Assembly: GCF_001425835.1 (NCBI RefSeq)
Contig: NZ_LMDP01000003.1
Span: forward strand, 442,001-506,000
Reading direction: 5' to 3'
DNA: 64,000 bases
Origin: Afipia sp. Root123D2
GTDB lineage: Bacteria; Pseudomonadota; Alphaproteobacteria; Rhizobiales; Xanthobacteraceae
Positions 27,468 through 35,417 of this stretch are shown here, one piece after another. The notes below the pieces were generated by a model, which worked only from the letters and a program-made list of their open reading frames with translations, had not been told where the DNA came from and made no database searches. Position 1 is the first letter of the stretch; the number at the start of each line of letters is the position of its first letter. A program made the translations under genes and the position numbers.

Positions 27468-28295
27468 ATGAATTACGTTGAAGCCACCGACGCCTCCCTG
27501 CGCAAGACCGGGCAGATCAAGCTGCATGGCCCTGCCGCCTTCGCCGGGATGCGCAAGGCCGGCGCCTTGGTGGCGCGGTGCCTCGACGAGCTTGCGTCCA
27601 TCGTTCGGCCCGGTATCTTCACCTCGCAGATCGACGATTTCGTCCGCAAGTTCGCATTCGGCCACGGCGCCTTTCCGGCGACGCTGATGTATCGCGGCTA
27701 CCGCTATTCGACCTGCACCTCCATCAATCATGTCGTCTGTCACGGCATGCCCGGTGACCGCGCCCTCAAGGAAGGCGACATCGTCAATATCGACGTGACG
27801 TTCATCGTCGACGGCTGGTATGGCGATTCCAGCCGCATGTACGCGGTTGGCGCAGTATCGCGCCGCGCCGAACGACTGATGGACGTGACCTACGAGGCGA
27901 TGATGCGCGGGATCGCCGCCGTCAAGCCCGGCGCCACCACCGGCGACATCGGCCATGCGATCCAGAGCTTTGTCGAACCGCAACAGATGAGCGTGGTGCG
28001 CGATTTCTGCGGGCACGGTCTCGGCCGCCTGTTTCACGACGAGCCGAACATCATCCATATCGGCCGGCCGGGTGAAGGCGTCGTGCTGCGCCCCGGCATG
28101 CTGTTCACGATCGAGCCGATGATCAATCTCGGCAAACCGCACGTCAAAATCCTTTCCGACGGATGGACCGCGGTGACCCGCGACCGCTCGTTGTCGGCGC
28201 AGTTCGAGCATTCGGTCGGCGTCACCCAGACCGGCGTCGAGATCTTCACGCTCTCTCCCGGCAAGCTCGACAAGCCGCCTTACGCGACGGCCTGA
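27468..28295 (+). CDS. map: Methionine aminopeptidase type I
   Basis: 275 residues. The five metal ligands are recognisable: Asp in [20 protein letters not shown] (two Asp), His in [15 protein letters not shown], Glu in [10 protein letters not shown] and the final Glu in [25 protein letters not shown] is the substrate-side motif. It removes initiator Met from nascent proteins. ATG 27468 gives the standard start [18 protein letters not shown]; the frame is open a little further upstream. It is followed by radC. Confidence 0.96.
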   Translation: MNYVEATDASLRKTGQIKLHGPAAFAGMRKAGALVARCLDELASIVRPGIFTSQIDDFVRKFAFGHGAFPATLMYRGYRYSTCTSINHVVCHGMPGDRALKEGDIVNIDVTFIVDGWYGDSSRMYAVGAVSRRAERLMDVTYEAMMRGIAAVKPGATTGDIGHAIQSFVEPQQMSVVRDFCGHGLGRLFHDEPNIIHIGRPGEGVVLRPGMLFTIEPMINLGKPHVKILSDGWTAVTRDRSLSAQFEHSVGVTQTGVEIFTLSPGKLDKPPYATA

Positions 28296-28395
28296 CGCGG
28301 CTTCGTCCGATTGCGGTAAAACTCCGGTCATCGGAACATTTGGCTATTGCAAATCGGATTCAGCGCGGCATGGTTGGCATGTCACGCGAGCGACA

Positions 28396-29125
28396 TTGCC
28401 TGCCATGTCTGAAATGTCCGACGACTCTTCCAAGCCAGGCGGCTTTTCCGAAGCGCCGCACTATCACGGCCACCGCGAGCGGCTGCGCGACCGTTTTCGC
28501 GACGCCGGCGCCGATGCGCTGTCCGACTACGAACTGCTCGAAATGGTGCTGTTCCGCGCGCTGCCACGCCGCGACGTCAAACCTCTGGCCAAGACGCTGA
28601 TCGGAAAATTCGGATCGTTCGCCGAGGTCGTTCATGCGCCCGAAGCGCGGTTGCGCGAAACCAGCGGCCTCGGCGATGCCGCCGTGACCGAGTTGAAGCT
28701 GATCGCGGCCGCCGCGAGCCGCGTCGCCAAGGGACAGCTCAAGCAGCGCACCGTCTTGTCCTCATGGTCCTCGGTGATCGACTATTGCCGCGCGGCGATG
28801 GCCTTCGCCGACAAGGAGCAGTTTCGCATCCTGTTCCTCGACAAGCGCAACCAGCTCATTGCCGACGAGTTGCAACAGGTCGGCACGATCGACCACACGC
28901 CGGTCTACCCGCGTGAAGTCGTCAAGCGTGCCCTCGAACTGTCGGCTACGGCGATCATTCTGGTCCACAATCATCCATCGGGCGATCCGACACCCTCAAC
29001 CGCCGACATTCAGATGACCAAAATCAATCATCGCGATCGCCAGTTCGCTGGGCATCTCGGTTCACGATCACATCATCGTCGGCAAGAACGGCCATGCCAG
29101 CCTGAAGGGCCTGCGGCTGATGTGA
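28396..29125 (+). pseudogene. radC: RadC/JAMM-domain gene, frameshifted near its 3' end
   Basis: The first frame has the helix-hairpin-helix N-terminus ([25 protein letters not shown]) and most of the JAMM domain, including [14 protein letters not shown] with the metal-binding HxHPSGD. After MTK at 29020-29022 the expected end appears in the other frame: [32 protein letters not shown], stop TGA 29123-29125. Length minus one base is divisible by three, so one extra A in the AAAA run 29020-29023 explains the shift. Without correction the protein reads through to 29208 with an unrelated tail. RadC-type proteins have an unclear role in DNA processing. Confidence 0.85.
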
Positions 29126-29171
29126 TAGCCGGACGCGATTTCACTCGTATGATCCATTACGCAATTATCTC

Positions 29172-29258
29172 GTCACGGCTCAGCTTGTCCCGGCCATCCA
29201 CGTCTTAGATTTCCTGCCAGAAGAAGAGTGAGTGCTCGGCCCAAAGGCCGGGCATGAC
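29172..29258 (+). repeat. Dispersed palindromic intergenic element, copy A
   Basis: It starts GTCACGGCT and ends GGCATGAC, with internal CTTGTCCCGGCCATCCACG. It shares the plan GTCATGGC...TTCGGCCATC...CGGGCATGAC with the elements at 37395 and 40518. The ends are near-inverted repeats. It lies between radC and the AprI/Inh gene. Confidence 0.55.
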
Positions 29259-29299
29259 GCCTTTCAAGTTCTACGCACCCACATTTCGCTCGCGGAAAT

Positions 29300-30037
29300 C
29301 TATTGCCGCATCATGATCAGGGGATCTGCGCTGTCGGGAACGCGCCGCCATTGCGCGTTGTCATCGGCTTCAAAACGCCAGACCTCGCCCTTGGCCGACT
29401 GCAACAGCATTTCGCCGCGCTCGATGCGCCACAGCGTCGGCGCGAAGCTCGCGACCATGGCATCGCAGCGCGGCTTGAGAAAAACCTGGAAGTTGCCGTC
29501 GCCGGCATCGGTGTTGGTGAGCGTCAGTCCGCAAATGGCGTTGCCGTTGCCGCGCACCATCGACCAGTCGCCGATCATCTGGTCAGCGGATTTCGACAAT
29601 GCTCGTGCGGCTTCGAGATTCTGCAACAGATAGACGCCCTCGCCCGGACGCAAGCCCTCGAAAATGCCGCTCTCAACCTCGGTCATGTCGATCACCGGCT
29701 GGCCCTGCGCGTCCTGAAGGCGAACGATGTCCAGCCCCTTGATGCTCCACGACGCGACGCTTTTCATGAAAGGCAAGACCTCGCCGCAACCCTTTTCAAG
29801 CTCCAGCCTCTTGCCGTCCTGCCGCACCGCGTCGCCGCGCAACGTGACAACGCAGGTCTTGTCGCGGCCCGCCGTGGAGAACTCCCATTGCCCGACCATG
29901 TTTTCGGTCAACGATGTCCCGCTCTGCGCAAGAGCCTGCGACCAGCCCGCGACGACAATAGCGATCGCGGCGCAAGCCACGACACTCCCGAAGGAGCATA
30001 AACCATTGATCACGGAGCTAGGCGCGGCCCGAGCCAT
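29300..30037 (-). CDS. AprI/Inh-family protease-inhibitor-like secreted protein
   Basis: 245 residues with a signal/anchor segment (VACAAIAIVVAGWSQALAQ). Two repeats of an Inh-type beta-barrel follow: MVGQWEFSTAGRDKTCVVTL with EKGCGEVLPF, and MIGDWSMVRGNGNAICGLTL with KPRCDAMVASF. Each repeat has the W at its start and a Cys pair, as in AprI/Inh inhibitors of serralysin-type metalloproteases. No protease gene is near, so its partner is unknown. ATG 30037 lies two bases after the stop of the 2-hydroxyacid dehydrogenase gene, making it the last gene of a five-gene operon. Confidence 0.82.
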   Translation of the reverse strand: MARAAPSSVINGLCSFGSVVACAAIAIVVAGWSQALAQSGTSLTENMVGQWEFSTAGRDKTCVVTLRGDAVRQDGKRLELEKGCGEVLPFMKSVASWSIKGLDIVRLQDAQGQPVIDMTEVESGIFEGLRPGEGVYLLQNLEAARALSKSADQMIGDWSMVRGNGNAICGLTLTNTDAGDGNFQVFLKPRCDAMVASFAPTLWRIERGEMLLQSAKGEVWRFEADDNAQWRRVPDSADPLIMMRQ

Positions 30038-30039
30038 GG

Positions 30040-31026
30040 TCAGCGGGCTTTGACGGGCGTTTCGGCAATCGGCGTCAGCGGCGCCTTGCCGTCGAACCAC
30101 AGTTTCAGATTGTCGACGACCAGCTGATCCATCGCATTGCGCGTCGCGATGGAGGCCGATCCGATGTGCGGCAGCAGCACGACGTTCTGCAGCGCGCGCA
30201 GTTCCTCAGGCACGTTCGGCTCGGCTGCGAACACATCGAGGCCAGCGGCCATGATGGTGCCGTCCTTGAGTGCGGCGATCAGCGCCACTTCATCGATCAC
30301 CGATCCGCGCGCAACGTTGACGATCACGCCGGTCGGGCCGAGCGCCTTCATCACATCGGCGTTGACGATCTTCGCGGTCGAAGCGCCGCCCGGCGTGATG
30401 ACGACCAGCGTGTCGACATCCTTCGCCATCTCCAGCAGGCTGGGATAGTGCTTGTTCTTCACGCCCTTCGCCGGATTGCGCGAATGATAGACCACCGCGA
30501 CCTGCGACGCCTCGAGACGGCGCGCGATCGCCTGGCCGATGCGGCCCATGCCGACCATGCCGACGGTGCGGCTGCGCAGTGAGCCCTTGCTCAGCGGATA
30601 GTCCTTGGTGGCCCACTTGCCGTCGCGCACATAGCGATCAGCCCCCAGAAACTCGCGCAGCGTCGCAATCAGCAGACCCAGCGCGACATCGGCGACCTCC
30701 TCGGTCAGCACGTCCGGTGTGTTGGTGACGATGATATTGTTGTCGCGGGCAAAGCTCGAGTCGACATGGTCGTAACCAACGCCGAAGCTCGAAACGATTT
30801 CAAGTTTCGGAAAATGCGACAGCGCGGCCTTGTCGGCCTTGACGAGGCCGGTGACGGCGATGCCTCGGATGCGACCAACGACATCGGCCGACAGGCGTTC
30901 GAGATCGTGATGGCTCTGGGCCTTGTGCAGGACGAAATTCGGCGGGAAACCGTTGTCAACGGTCGGCTTGGATTGGCCGTAAATCAGCAGGTCGATCTTT
31001 TCTTGGGAATTGTTTGCAGCAGCCAT
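30040..31026 (-). CDS. D-2-hydroxyacid dehydrogenase (NAD(P)-dependent)
   Basis: 328 residues. The NAD(P)-binding motif is VGMVGMGRIGQAIARRLEA near residue 155, and the catalytic Arg/Glu/His are in IVNVARGSVIDE, AAGLDVFAAEP and VVLLPHIGSAS. It reduces a 2-oxoacid such as glyoxylate or hydroxypyruvate, or oxidises the 2-hydroxyacid; the exact substrate is unknown. The start is ATG 31026 with AAAGGA upstream, and it overlaps the ABC permease stop (TGATG). The tight coupling suggests the enzyme acts on, or near, the imported compound (inference). Confidence 0.92.
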   Translation of the reverse strand: MAAANNSQEKIDLLIYGQSKPTVDNGFPPNFVLHKAQSHHDLERLSADVVGRIRGIAVTGLVKADKAALSHFPKLEIVSSFGVGYDHVDSSFARDNNIIVTNTPDVLTEEVADVALGLLIATLREFLGADRYVRDGKWATKDYPLSKGSLRSRTVGMVGMGRIGQAIARRLEASQVAVVYHSRNPAKGVKNKHYPSLLEMAKDVDTLVVITPGGASTAKIVNADVMKALGPTGVIVNVARGSVIDEVALIAALKDGTIMAAGLDVFAAEPNVPEELRALQNVVLLPHIGSASIATRNAMDQLVVDNLKLWFDGKAPLTPIAETPVKAR

Positions 31027-31826
31027 CAGATATCCTTTCCAAGCGCACTTTCGTGCCAGCGTCGTAGCACAAGATACGACACCAGCGAGAGAACCATATA
31101 AATCACAATCCCGGCGACGGACAGCAGCAGCAGGGCCGCGAACATGCGCGGAATGTTGAGACGGTAGCCCGATTCCGCGATCCTGTACGCCAGTCCGGAC
31201 CCGGCGCCGGCCGAACCGGCAGCGATTTCAGCGACCACCGCACCGATCAGCGATAGTCCGCCCGCGATCCGCAAGCCGCCGAGAATATAGGGCAGCGCCG
31301 AGGGCAGTTTCAGGTAGCGCAGCGTCTGGGTTCGTGACGCACCATACAGTTGAAACAATCCGGTCAGGTTCCGATCCACGGACTTGAGCCCGAGCGTGGT
31401 GTTGGCCAGCACCGGAAAGAACGCCACGATCCATGCGCACGCCACCACGGCGGCATGTTGCGGCAGATAGATCAAAAGCAAAGGCGCAATCGCGATCACC
31501 GGCGTCACCTGCAGAATCACCGCATAGGGCAGCAGCGAATACTCGAGCCATTTCGAGCGGCTGAACAACAGCGCAAGCGCAATGCCGCCGACCGCCGCCG
31601 CGGCGAAACCTTCCAGCGTGGTCAGCAAGGTCGTCAGCAGCGACGCGAACAGCACCGCCCAGTCATGGATCAACGTTTGCAGCACCAGACTGGGAGCCGG
31701 CAAAATGTACGGCGGGATGCCCCGGACGCGCACGAACGCTTCCCAAACCGCAACGGTCGCCATGAGAACCACCACCGGCAGAACGATGCGCAGCAGTTTG
31801 GTCGCGGATGTCTCGCCCGCCGTCAT
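31026..31826 (-). CDS. ABC transporter permease, NitT/TauT type
   Basis: 266 residues. About six membrane segments are visible, with the EAA-like loop GLFQLYGASRTQTLRYLKLPSALPYILGGLRI and a preceding WIVAFFPVLANTTLGL. ATG 31826 overlaps the ATPase stop by four bases (ATGA, 31823-31826). The start is placed there rather than at the longer open frame because of this coupling and the N-terminal membrane helix that follows. It forms the channel of an importer with the proteins encoded at 31823-32632 and 32643-33692. Confidence 0.9.
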   Translation of the reverse strand: MTAGETSATKLLRIVLPVVVLMATVAVWEAFVRVRGIPPYILPAPSLVLQTLIHDWAVLFASLLTTLLTTLEGFAAAAVGGIALALLFSRSKWLEYSLLPYAVILQVTPVIAIAPLLLIYLPQHAAVVACAWIVAFFPVLANTTLGLKSVDRNLTGLFQLYGASRTQTLRYLKLPSALPYILGGLRIAGGLSLIGAVVAEIAAGSAGAGSGLAYRIAESGYRLNIPRMFAALLLLSVAGIVIYMVLSLVSYLVLRRWHESALGKDI

Positions 31827-32632
31827 CGGCCGGCCCTCACATCGGATGCCTGCGCCAGCGCGGCGGAGACTTCGCGGCAGTGCGCGGCGTATTCGCCCGA
31901 CGTGCGGAAATCCTCGCCGCGCGGCTCCGGCGCATCGATGCGGCATTCCGCTGCGATCCGCCCCGGCCGTGGCGTCATGACGATGACCCGTTGCGACAGA
32001 TAGACCGACTCGAACACCGAGTGAGTGACGAAGATCACGGTCTTTTTCAGCTTGCGCCACAACGTCAGCAGATCGTTGTTCAGCTTGAAGCGGGTGATCT
32101 CGTCGAGTGCTGCGAACGGCTCATCCATCAGCAGGATGTCAGGATCGGTGGCGAGCGCCCGCGCCAGCGACACCCGCATCTTCATGCCGCCAGACAGTTC
32201 GCGCGGATAGACATCGGCGAATTCGCTTAACCCGACCTGTGCCAGCGCATCGTTGATGCGCGCATCCGCATCGCCGCGCGCACCGAGCCGGAACGGCAGC
32301 CGGACATTGTCACGCACGCTCGCCCACGGCATCAGCGTCGGCTCCTGAAAGACGAAGCCGATGCCGCGCCCGCCGCCATGCGCGCCGGACAAGGTCCCGA
32401 CACGACCCGCCGTCGGCGCACTGAGCCCGGCTATAATGCGCAGAGCGGTGGATTTGCCGCAGCCCGAAGGCCCGAGCAGCGAGATGAACTCGCCTTTGCG
32501 CACATCGAGGTCGATCGGCCCCAGCGCCATCACGCCGTTATCATAGACCTTGGTGACATCGCGCAGACTGACGGCGATGCCCGCGGACGACATCGCCGTG
32601 CTATCGGATTCGAGGATCGGGGTATCGCTCAC
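31823..32632 (-). CDS. ABC transporter ATP-binding protein, NitT/TauT type
   Basis: 269 residues from GTG 32632. Walker A LLGPSGCGKSTALRI, Q-loop FVFQEPTLMPW, signature ELSGGMKMRVSLARAL, Walker B ILLMDEPFAALDE and FVTHSVFESVYLSQR (His switch) are all present. The Q-loop and PFAALDE wording are typical of SsuB/TauB/NrtD-like ATPases. The alternative ATG at 32593 is possible. It lies 10 bases after the binding-protein stop. Confidence 0.9.
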   Translation of the reverse strand: MSDTPILESDSTAMSSAGIAVSLRDVTKVYDNGVMALGPIDLDVRKGEFISLLGPSGCGKSTALRIIAGLSAPTAGRVGTLSGAHGGGRGIGFVFQEPTLMPWASVRDNVRLPFRLGARGDADARINDALAQVGLSEFADVYPRELSGGMKMRVSLARALATDPDILLMDEPFAALDEITRFKLNNDLLTLWRKLKKTVIFVTHSVFESVYLSQRVIVMTPRPGRIAAECRIDAPEPRGEDFRTSGEYAAHCREVSAALAQASDVRAGR

Positions 32633-32642
32633 CGCGCCGCCA

Positions 32643-33692
32643 TTACTTGCTGGACTTATCGGGCCGCAGGTCGAGACCGACGCCCTTGTTGACGAACCGC
32701 AGCGTATAGGCCTTGCGGTAATCGATGTCGCGTTTGACCACGCCGGCACGCACCATCTTGCTGAAAAAATCCGCCATCCGGTCATCGCTCATGGCGCCGA
32801 TGCCGTCCTTGAGCGTGTCACCGGAATCGACAATGCCGTATTCCTTCATCTTGGCGACGGAATAGGCAAGCAGTTCGTCGCTCATCTCCGGATTCAATTT
32901 CTTGATCAGATCGTTGCCCGGCTTGTTGTCGCCGTAGATGTAATGATACCAGCCGATGATCGACGCATCGACGAAACGCTGCACCAGATCTGGCTTGTCG
33001 TCGGCGAGCTTCGAGCGGGTCTCGATCAGCGTCGAATAAGCGTTGAAGCCATAGTCGGCGAGCAGGATCACCGTCGGCTTGAACTTCGCCTGCTTCTCGA
33101 CCGCGAACGGCTCGGATGTCACATAGCCCTGCATCGCGCTGTTCTTGTCGGCGATAAAAGGCTGCGCGTTGAATGTGTAGGGTTTCACCTTGTCTTCGCT
33201 GAACTTGAACTCGGTTTTCAGCCACTGAAAATAGGTCGGCATCCCTTCCTTCGACACGAACAGCGTCAGCGGCTTGAGATCTTCAAGTGTTTTCACTTTG
33301 GATTCCGGATGCGCGAGAAACACCTGCGGATCCTTCTGGAACATCGCCGCCACCGCGACCACCGGTACCTTGTTAGCCACGGCGTCGAGTGATTGCAGAT
33401 TATTGGCGCTCATGAAGAAGTCGAGCTTGCCCGCAACCAGCAGCACCCGGTTGTTGACGTTGGGACCGCCCGGCACGATCGTGACATCGAGGCCGTAGCT
33501 CTTGTAGGTACCATCGGCGACCGCCTGAAAGAACCCGCCATGCTCGGCTTCGGCCACCCAGTTGGTGCCGAACGACACCTTGTCCAGCGTCGGGGCCGGC
33601 GGAGGAGCCGCTTTTTGCGCCGATGCGGAGCCCGCCAGCGCCAACACGGCGACACCGGTGGTTAACGCTCGCAGCAAAAGGGCTGGGGTCAT
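32643..33692 (-). CDS. ABC transporter substrate-binding protein, NMT1/THI5-like
   Basis: 349 residues with a signal peptide to about ASAQK (residue 26). The mature part has VSFGTNWVAEAEHGGFFQAV, YGLDVTIVPGGPNVNNRVLL and AGKLDFFMSANNLQSL, the usual opening of SsuA/ThiY-type receptors. Ligands in this group are sulfonates, nitrate or pyrimidine precursors. The sequence alone does not decide, and the ThiY-type Cys-rich motif is absent. ATG 33692 has CGGAG upstream. It heads an operon running to 29300 and is divergent from the creatininase-family gene. Confidence 0.88.
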   Translation of the reverse strand: MTPALLLRALTTGVAVLALAGSASAQKAAPPPAPTLDKVSFGTNWVAEAEHGGFFQAVADGTYKSYGLDVTIVPGGPNVNNRVLLVAGKLDFFMSANNLQSLDAVANKVPVVAVAAMFQKDPQVFLAHPESKVKTLEDLKPLTLFVSKEGMPTYFQWLKTEFKFSEDKVKPYTFNAQPFIADKNSAMQGYVTSEPFAVEKQAKFKPTVILLADYGFNAYSTLIETRSKLADDKPDLVQRFVDASIIGWYHYIYGDNKPGNDLIKKLNPEMSDELLAYSVAKMKEYGIVDSGDTLKDGIGAMSDDRMADFFSKMVRAGVVKRDIDYRKAYTLRFVNKGVGLDLRPDKSSK

Positions 33693-33816
33693 GATTGGAC
33701 TCCGTCGATCATTCTGGCCCATGATAGGAACCGAGGGCGCACGATCCATGGATTTTTGGGATCGAGGCCAATGAGGACTCTCAAGTTACTCCGCAAATCG
33801 ATGCAATGAAACGGCG

Positions 33817-34632
33817 ATGACAGGCACGATTCCTCCCCGCGACTGGACCCATCTCCGCTGGCCGGACATCGACGCCGCCGCCTGCGCGGACTGGATCGCG
33901 GTATTACCGCTGGCTGCCACAGAACAGCATGGCCCGCATCTGCCGCTCGGCACCGACAGCATGATCGCCGAGGCGTTTCTGGCACGTGTCCATGACATCC
34001 TACCGAAAGACATTCCCGCGACCTTCCTGCCGGTTCAGTCAATCGGTATTTCAACCGAGCACATCGACTATCGCGGCACGCTGACGCTGCCGCCCGAGGT
34101 GGCGCTGCAGAGCTGGATGGCGCTCGGCGAAAGCGTGGCGCGCGCCGGTATCCGCAAACTGGTGATGGTCACGAGTCACGGCGGCAACAGCGCGGCGATG
34201 ACGCTGGTGGCGCAAGAACTGCGCGCGCGGCACGAGATGCTGGTGGTTGCCACCGGTTGGCATCGCTTCGGCATGCCCGATGGACTGTTCGCCGTCGATG
34301 AAGTGCGGCACGGCGTCCACGGCGGCGCGATCGAAACCTCGATCATGCTGGCGGCGCATCCTCAGCACGTCCGCAACGACAAGATTGCGAACTTTCGTCC
34401 CGTCAGCGCGCAGATGGACAAGGATTTCCACTGGCTGTCAGCGCATCGTCCGGCGCCGTTCGCCTGGCAGGCGCAGGATCTTCACGCCAGCGGCGTGACT
34501 GGTGACGCCACCCTGGCAACAGCGGACAAGGGCCGGCAATTGCTCGATCATGGCGCGCGCGCGTTCTGCGAATTGCTCGCCGACATGCAGGCGTTCGACC
34601 TCAAAATGCTCACGCACCGCCCCAAGGCCTGA
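33817..34632 (+). CDS. Creatininase-family amidohydrolase
   Basis: 271 residues. The metal-binding motifs are clear: LPLAATEQHGPHLPLGTDS near residue 30, TSHGGNSAAM near 110, and GVHGGAIETSIML near 165. Family members hydrolyse cyclic or formyl amides (creatinine, formylaminopyrimidines) or process peptides; the specific substrate here is unknown. The gene is divergent from an NMT1/THI5-type importer across a gap of 124 bases, suggesting a shared control region and possibly action on the imported molecule. Confidence 0.9.
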   Translation: MTGTIPPRDWTHLRWPDIDAAACADWIAVLPLAATEQHGPHLPLGTDSMIAEAFLARVHDILPKDIPATFLPVQSIGISTEHIDYRGTLTLPPEVALQSWMALGESVARAGIRKLVMVTSHGGNSAAMTLVAQELRARHEMLVVATGWHRFGMPDGLFAVDEVRHGVHGGAIETSIMLAAHPQHVRNDKIANFRPVSAQMDKDFHWLSAHRPAPFAWQAQDLHASGVTGDATLATADKGRQLLDHGARAFCELLADMQAFDLKMLTHRPKA

Positions 34633-34776
34633 GCAGGCACCCATTAAATCCCTGAAATACTTTGTGTTTCGACTGACAGAAAATTTCTGCCGCCGAGATC
34701 GAACCGATTGGCGCGCACCCCCCACCAATGGACATGCGGACATGATGTCCGCCCCCGATTGAGGATGGAGAGTCTC

Positions 34777-35052
34777 ATGTCGATCAAGACCAAAATCGCC
34801 GCTTTCGCCGTTGCCAGCCTTGCCCTGAGCGGCAGCCTCGCGGCCACCACACAGCAGGCCGAAGCGGGTCACCGCGGCATCGGGATCGGCGTCGGCCTCG
34901 CCGCCGGTGCGCTGTTCGGCGCGGCGGTCGCCAGCAGCGCTTATGGCGCCCCGGTTTATGCCGACGGCTATGCCTATCGCCGCTGCGCCTGGGTTCGCCA
35001 GTTCGACGCATACGGCAATTATGTCGGCCGCGTCCGCACCTGCGATTACTAA
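34777..35052 (+). CDS. Small secreted glycine/tyrosine-rich protein
   Basis: 91 residues. The signal peptide (MSIKTKIAAFAVASLALSGSL) ends near QQAEA. A Gly/Ala-rich hydrophobic stretch follows (IGIGVGLAAGALFGAAVASSA), then a Tyr-rich tail ending RVRTCDY with a Cys pair (RRCAW and RTCDY). This type is frequent in Bradyrhizobiaceae and has no known function. ATG 34777 has GGAG upstream. It is followed by a strong terminator. Confidence 0.75.
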   Translation: MSIKTKIAAFAVASLALSGSLAATTQQAEAGHRGIGIGVGLAAGALFGAAVASSAYGAPVYADGYAYRRCAWVRQFDAYGNYVGRVRTCDY

Positions 35053-35107
35053 TCCAACTTCTTGAGTTGCGTCCGGCACGGTGCCTCATCCACATCGCGC
35101 CGGCCAG

Positions 35108-35144
35108 GGCCCGCCCGGTTGTCCCCCCGGGTGGGCCTTTTCTT
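35108..35144 (+). terminator. Rho-independent terminator
   Basis: An 11-bp GC-rich stem (35108-35118 with 35127-35137, one G-T pair), loop of 8, then TTTTCTT. It closes the small secreted protein gene and sits at the start of the 365-base gap before the porin gene. Confidence 0.85.
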
Positions 35145-35192
35145 GTCTGGTCCGTCTCTGCGGTTCAGCATCCCGTTAGAAAGGCGAGCTAG

Positions 35193-35209
35193 TTGCAAAC
35201 TATTCGCAA
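35193..35209 (+). promoter_or_regulatory. Candidate Fur/Mur-like operator upstream of the porin gene
   Basis: TTGCAAACTATTCGCAA is a near-perfect inverted repeat (TTGC-AA ... TT-GCAA). A related repeat GCAATTCGCAATAAC follows at 35222-35236, and a TTGACA -35-like hexamer lies at 35216. The composition resembles alphaproteobacterial Fur/Mur boxes. It lies about 210 bases before the porin ATG; the rest of the gap holds no convincing gene. Confidence 0.5.
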
Positions 35210-35417
35210 AAATAGTTGACAGCAATTCGCAATAACGATTTGGTTGATCCCAAGCTTCGGGGGACATCTCATCGTGAAAATCCGTGACAACCGGAAGACA
35301 GCCCACCCATTCATTTCTTCCGGTGGTGACGGCCCGCCCCCGGTGACCCATGCTGACGGCTGCGCGGCGATGCCATTACCCCTCCGTCGCCGCAAGCGAC
35401 CCGGGAGAGCGCACCTC

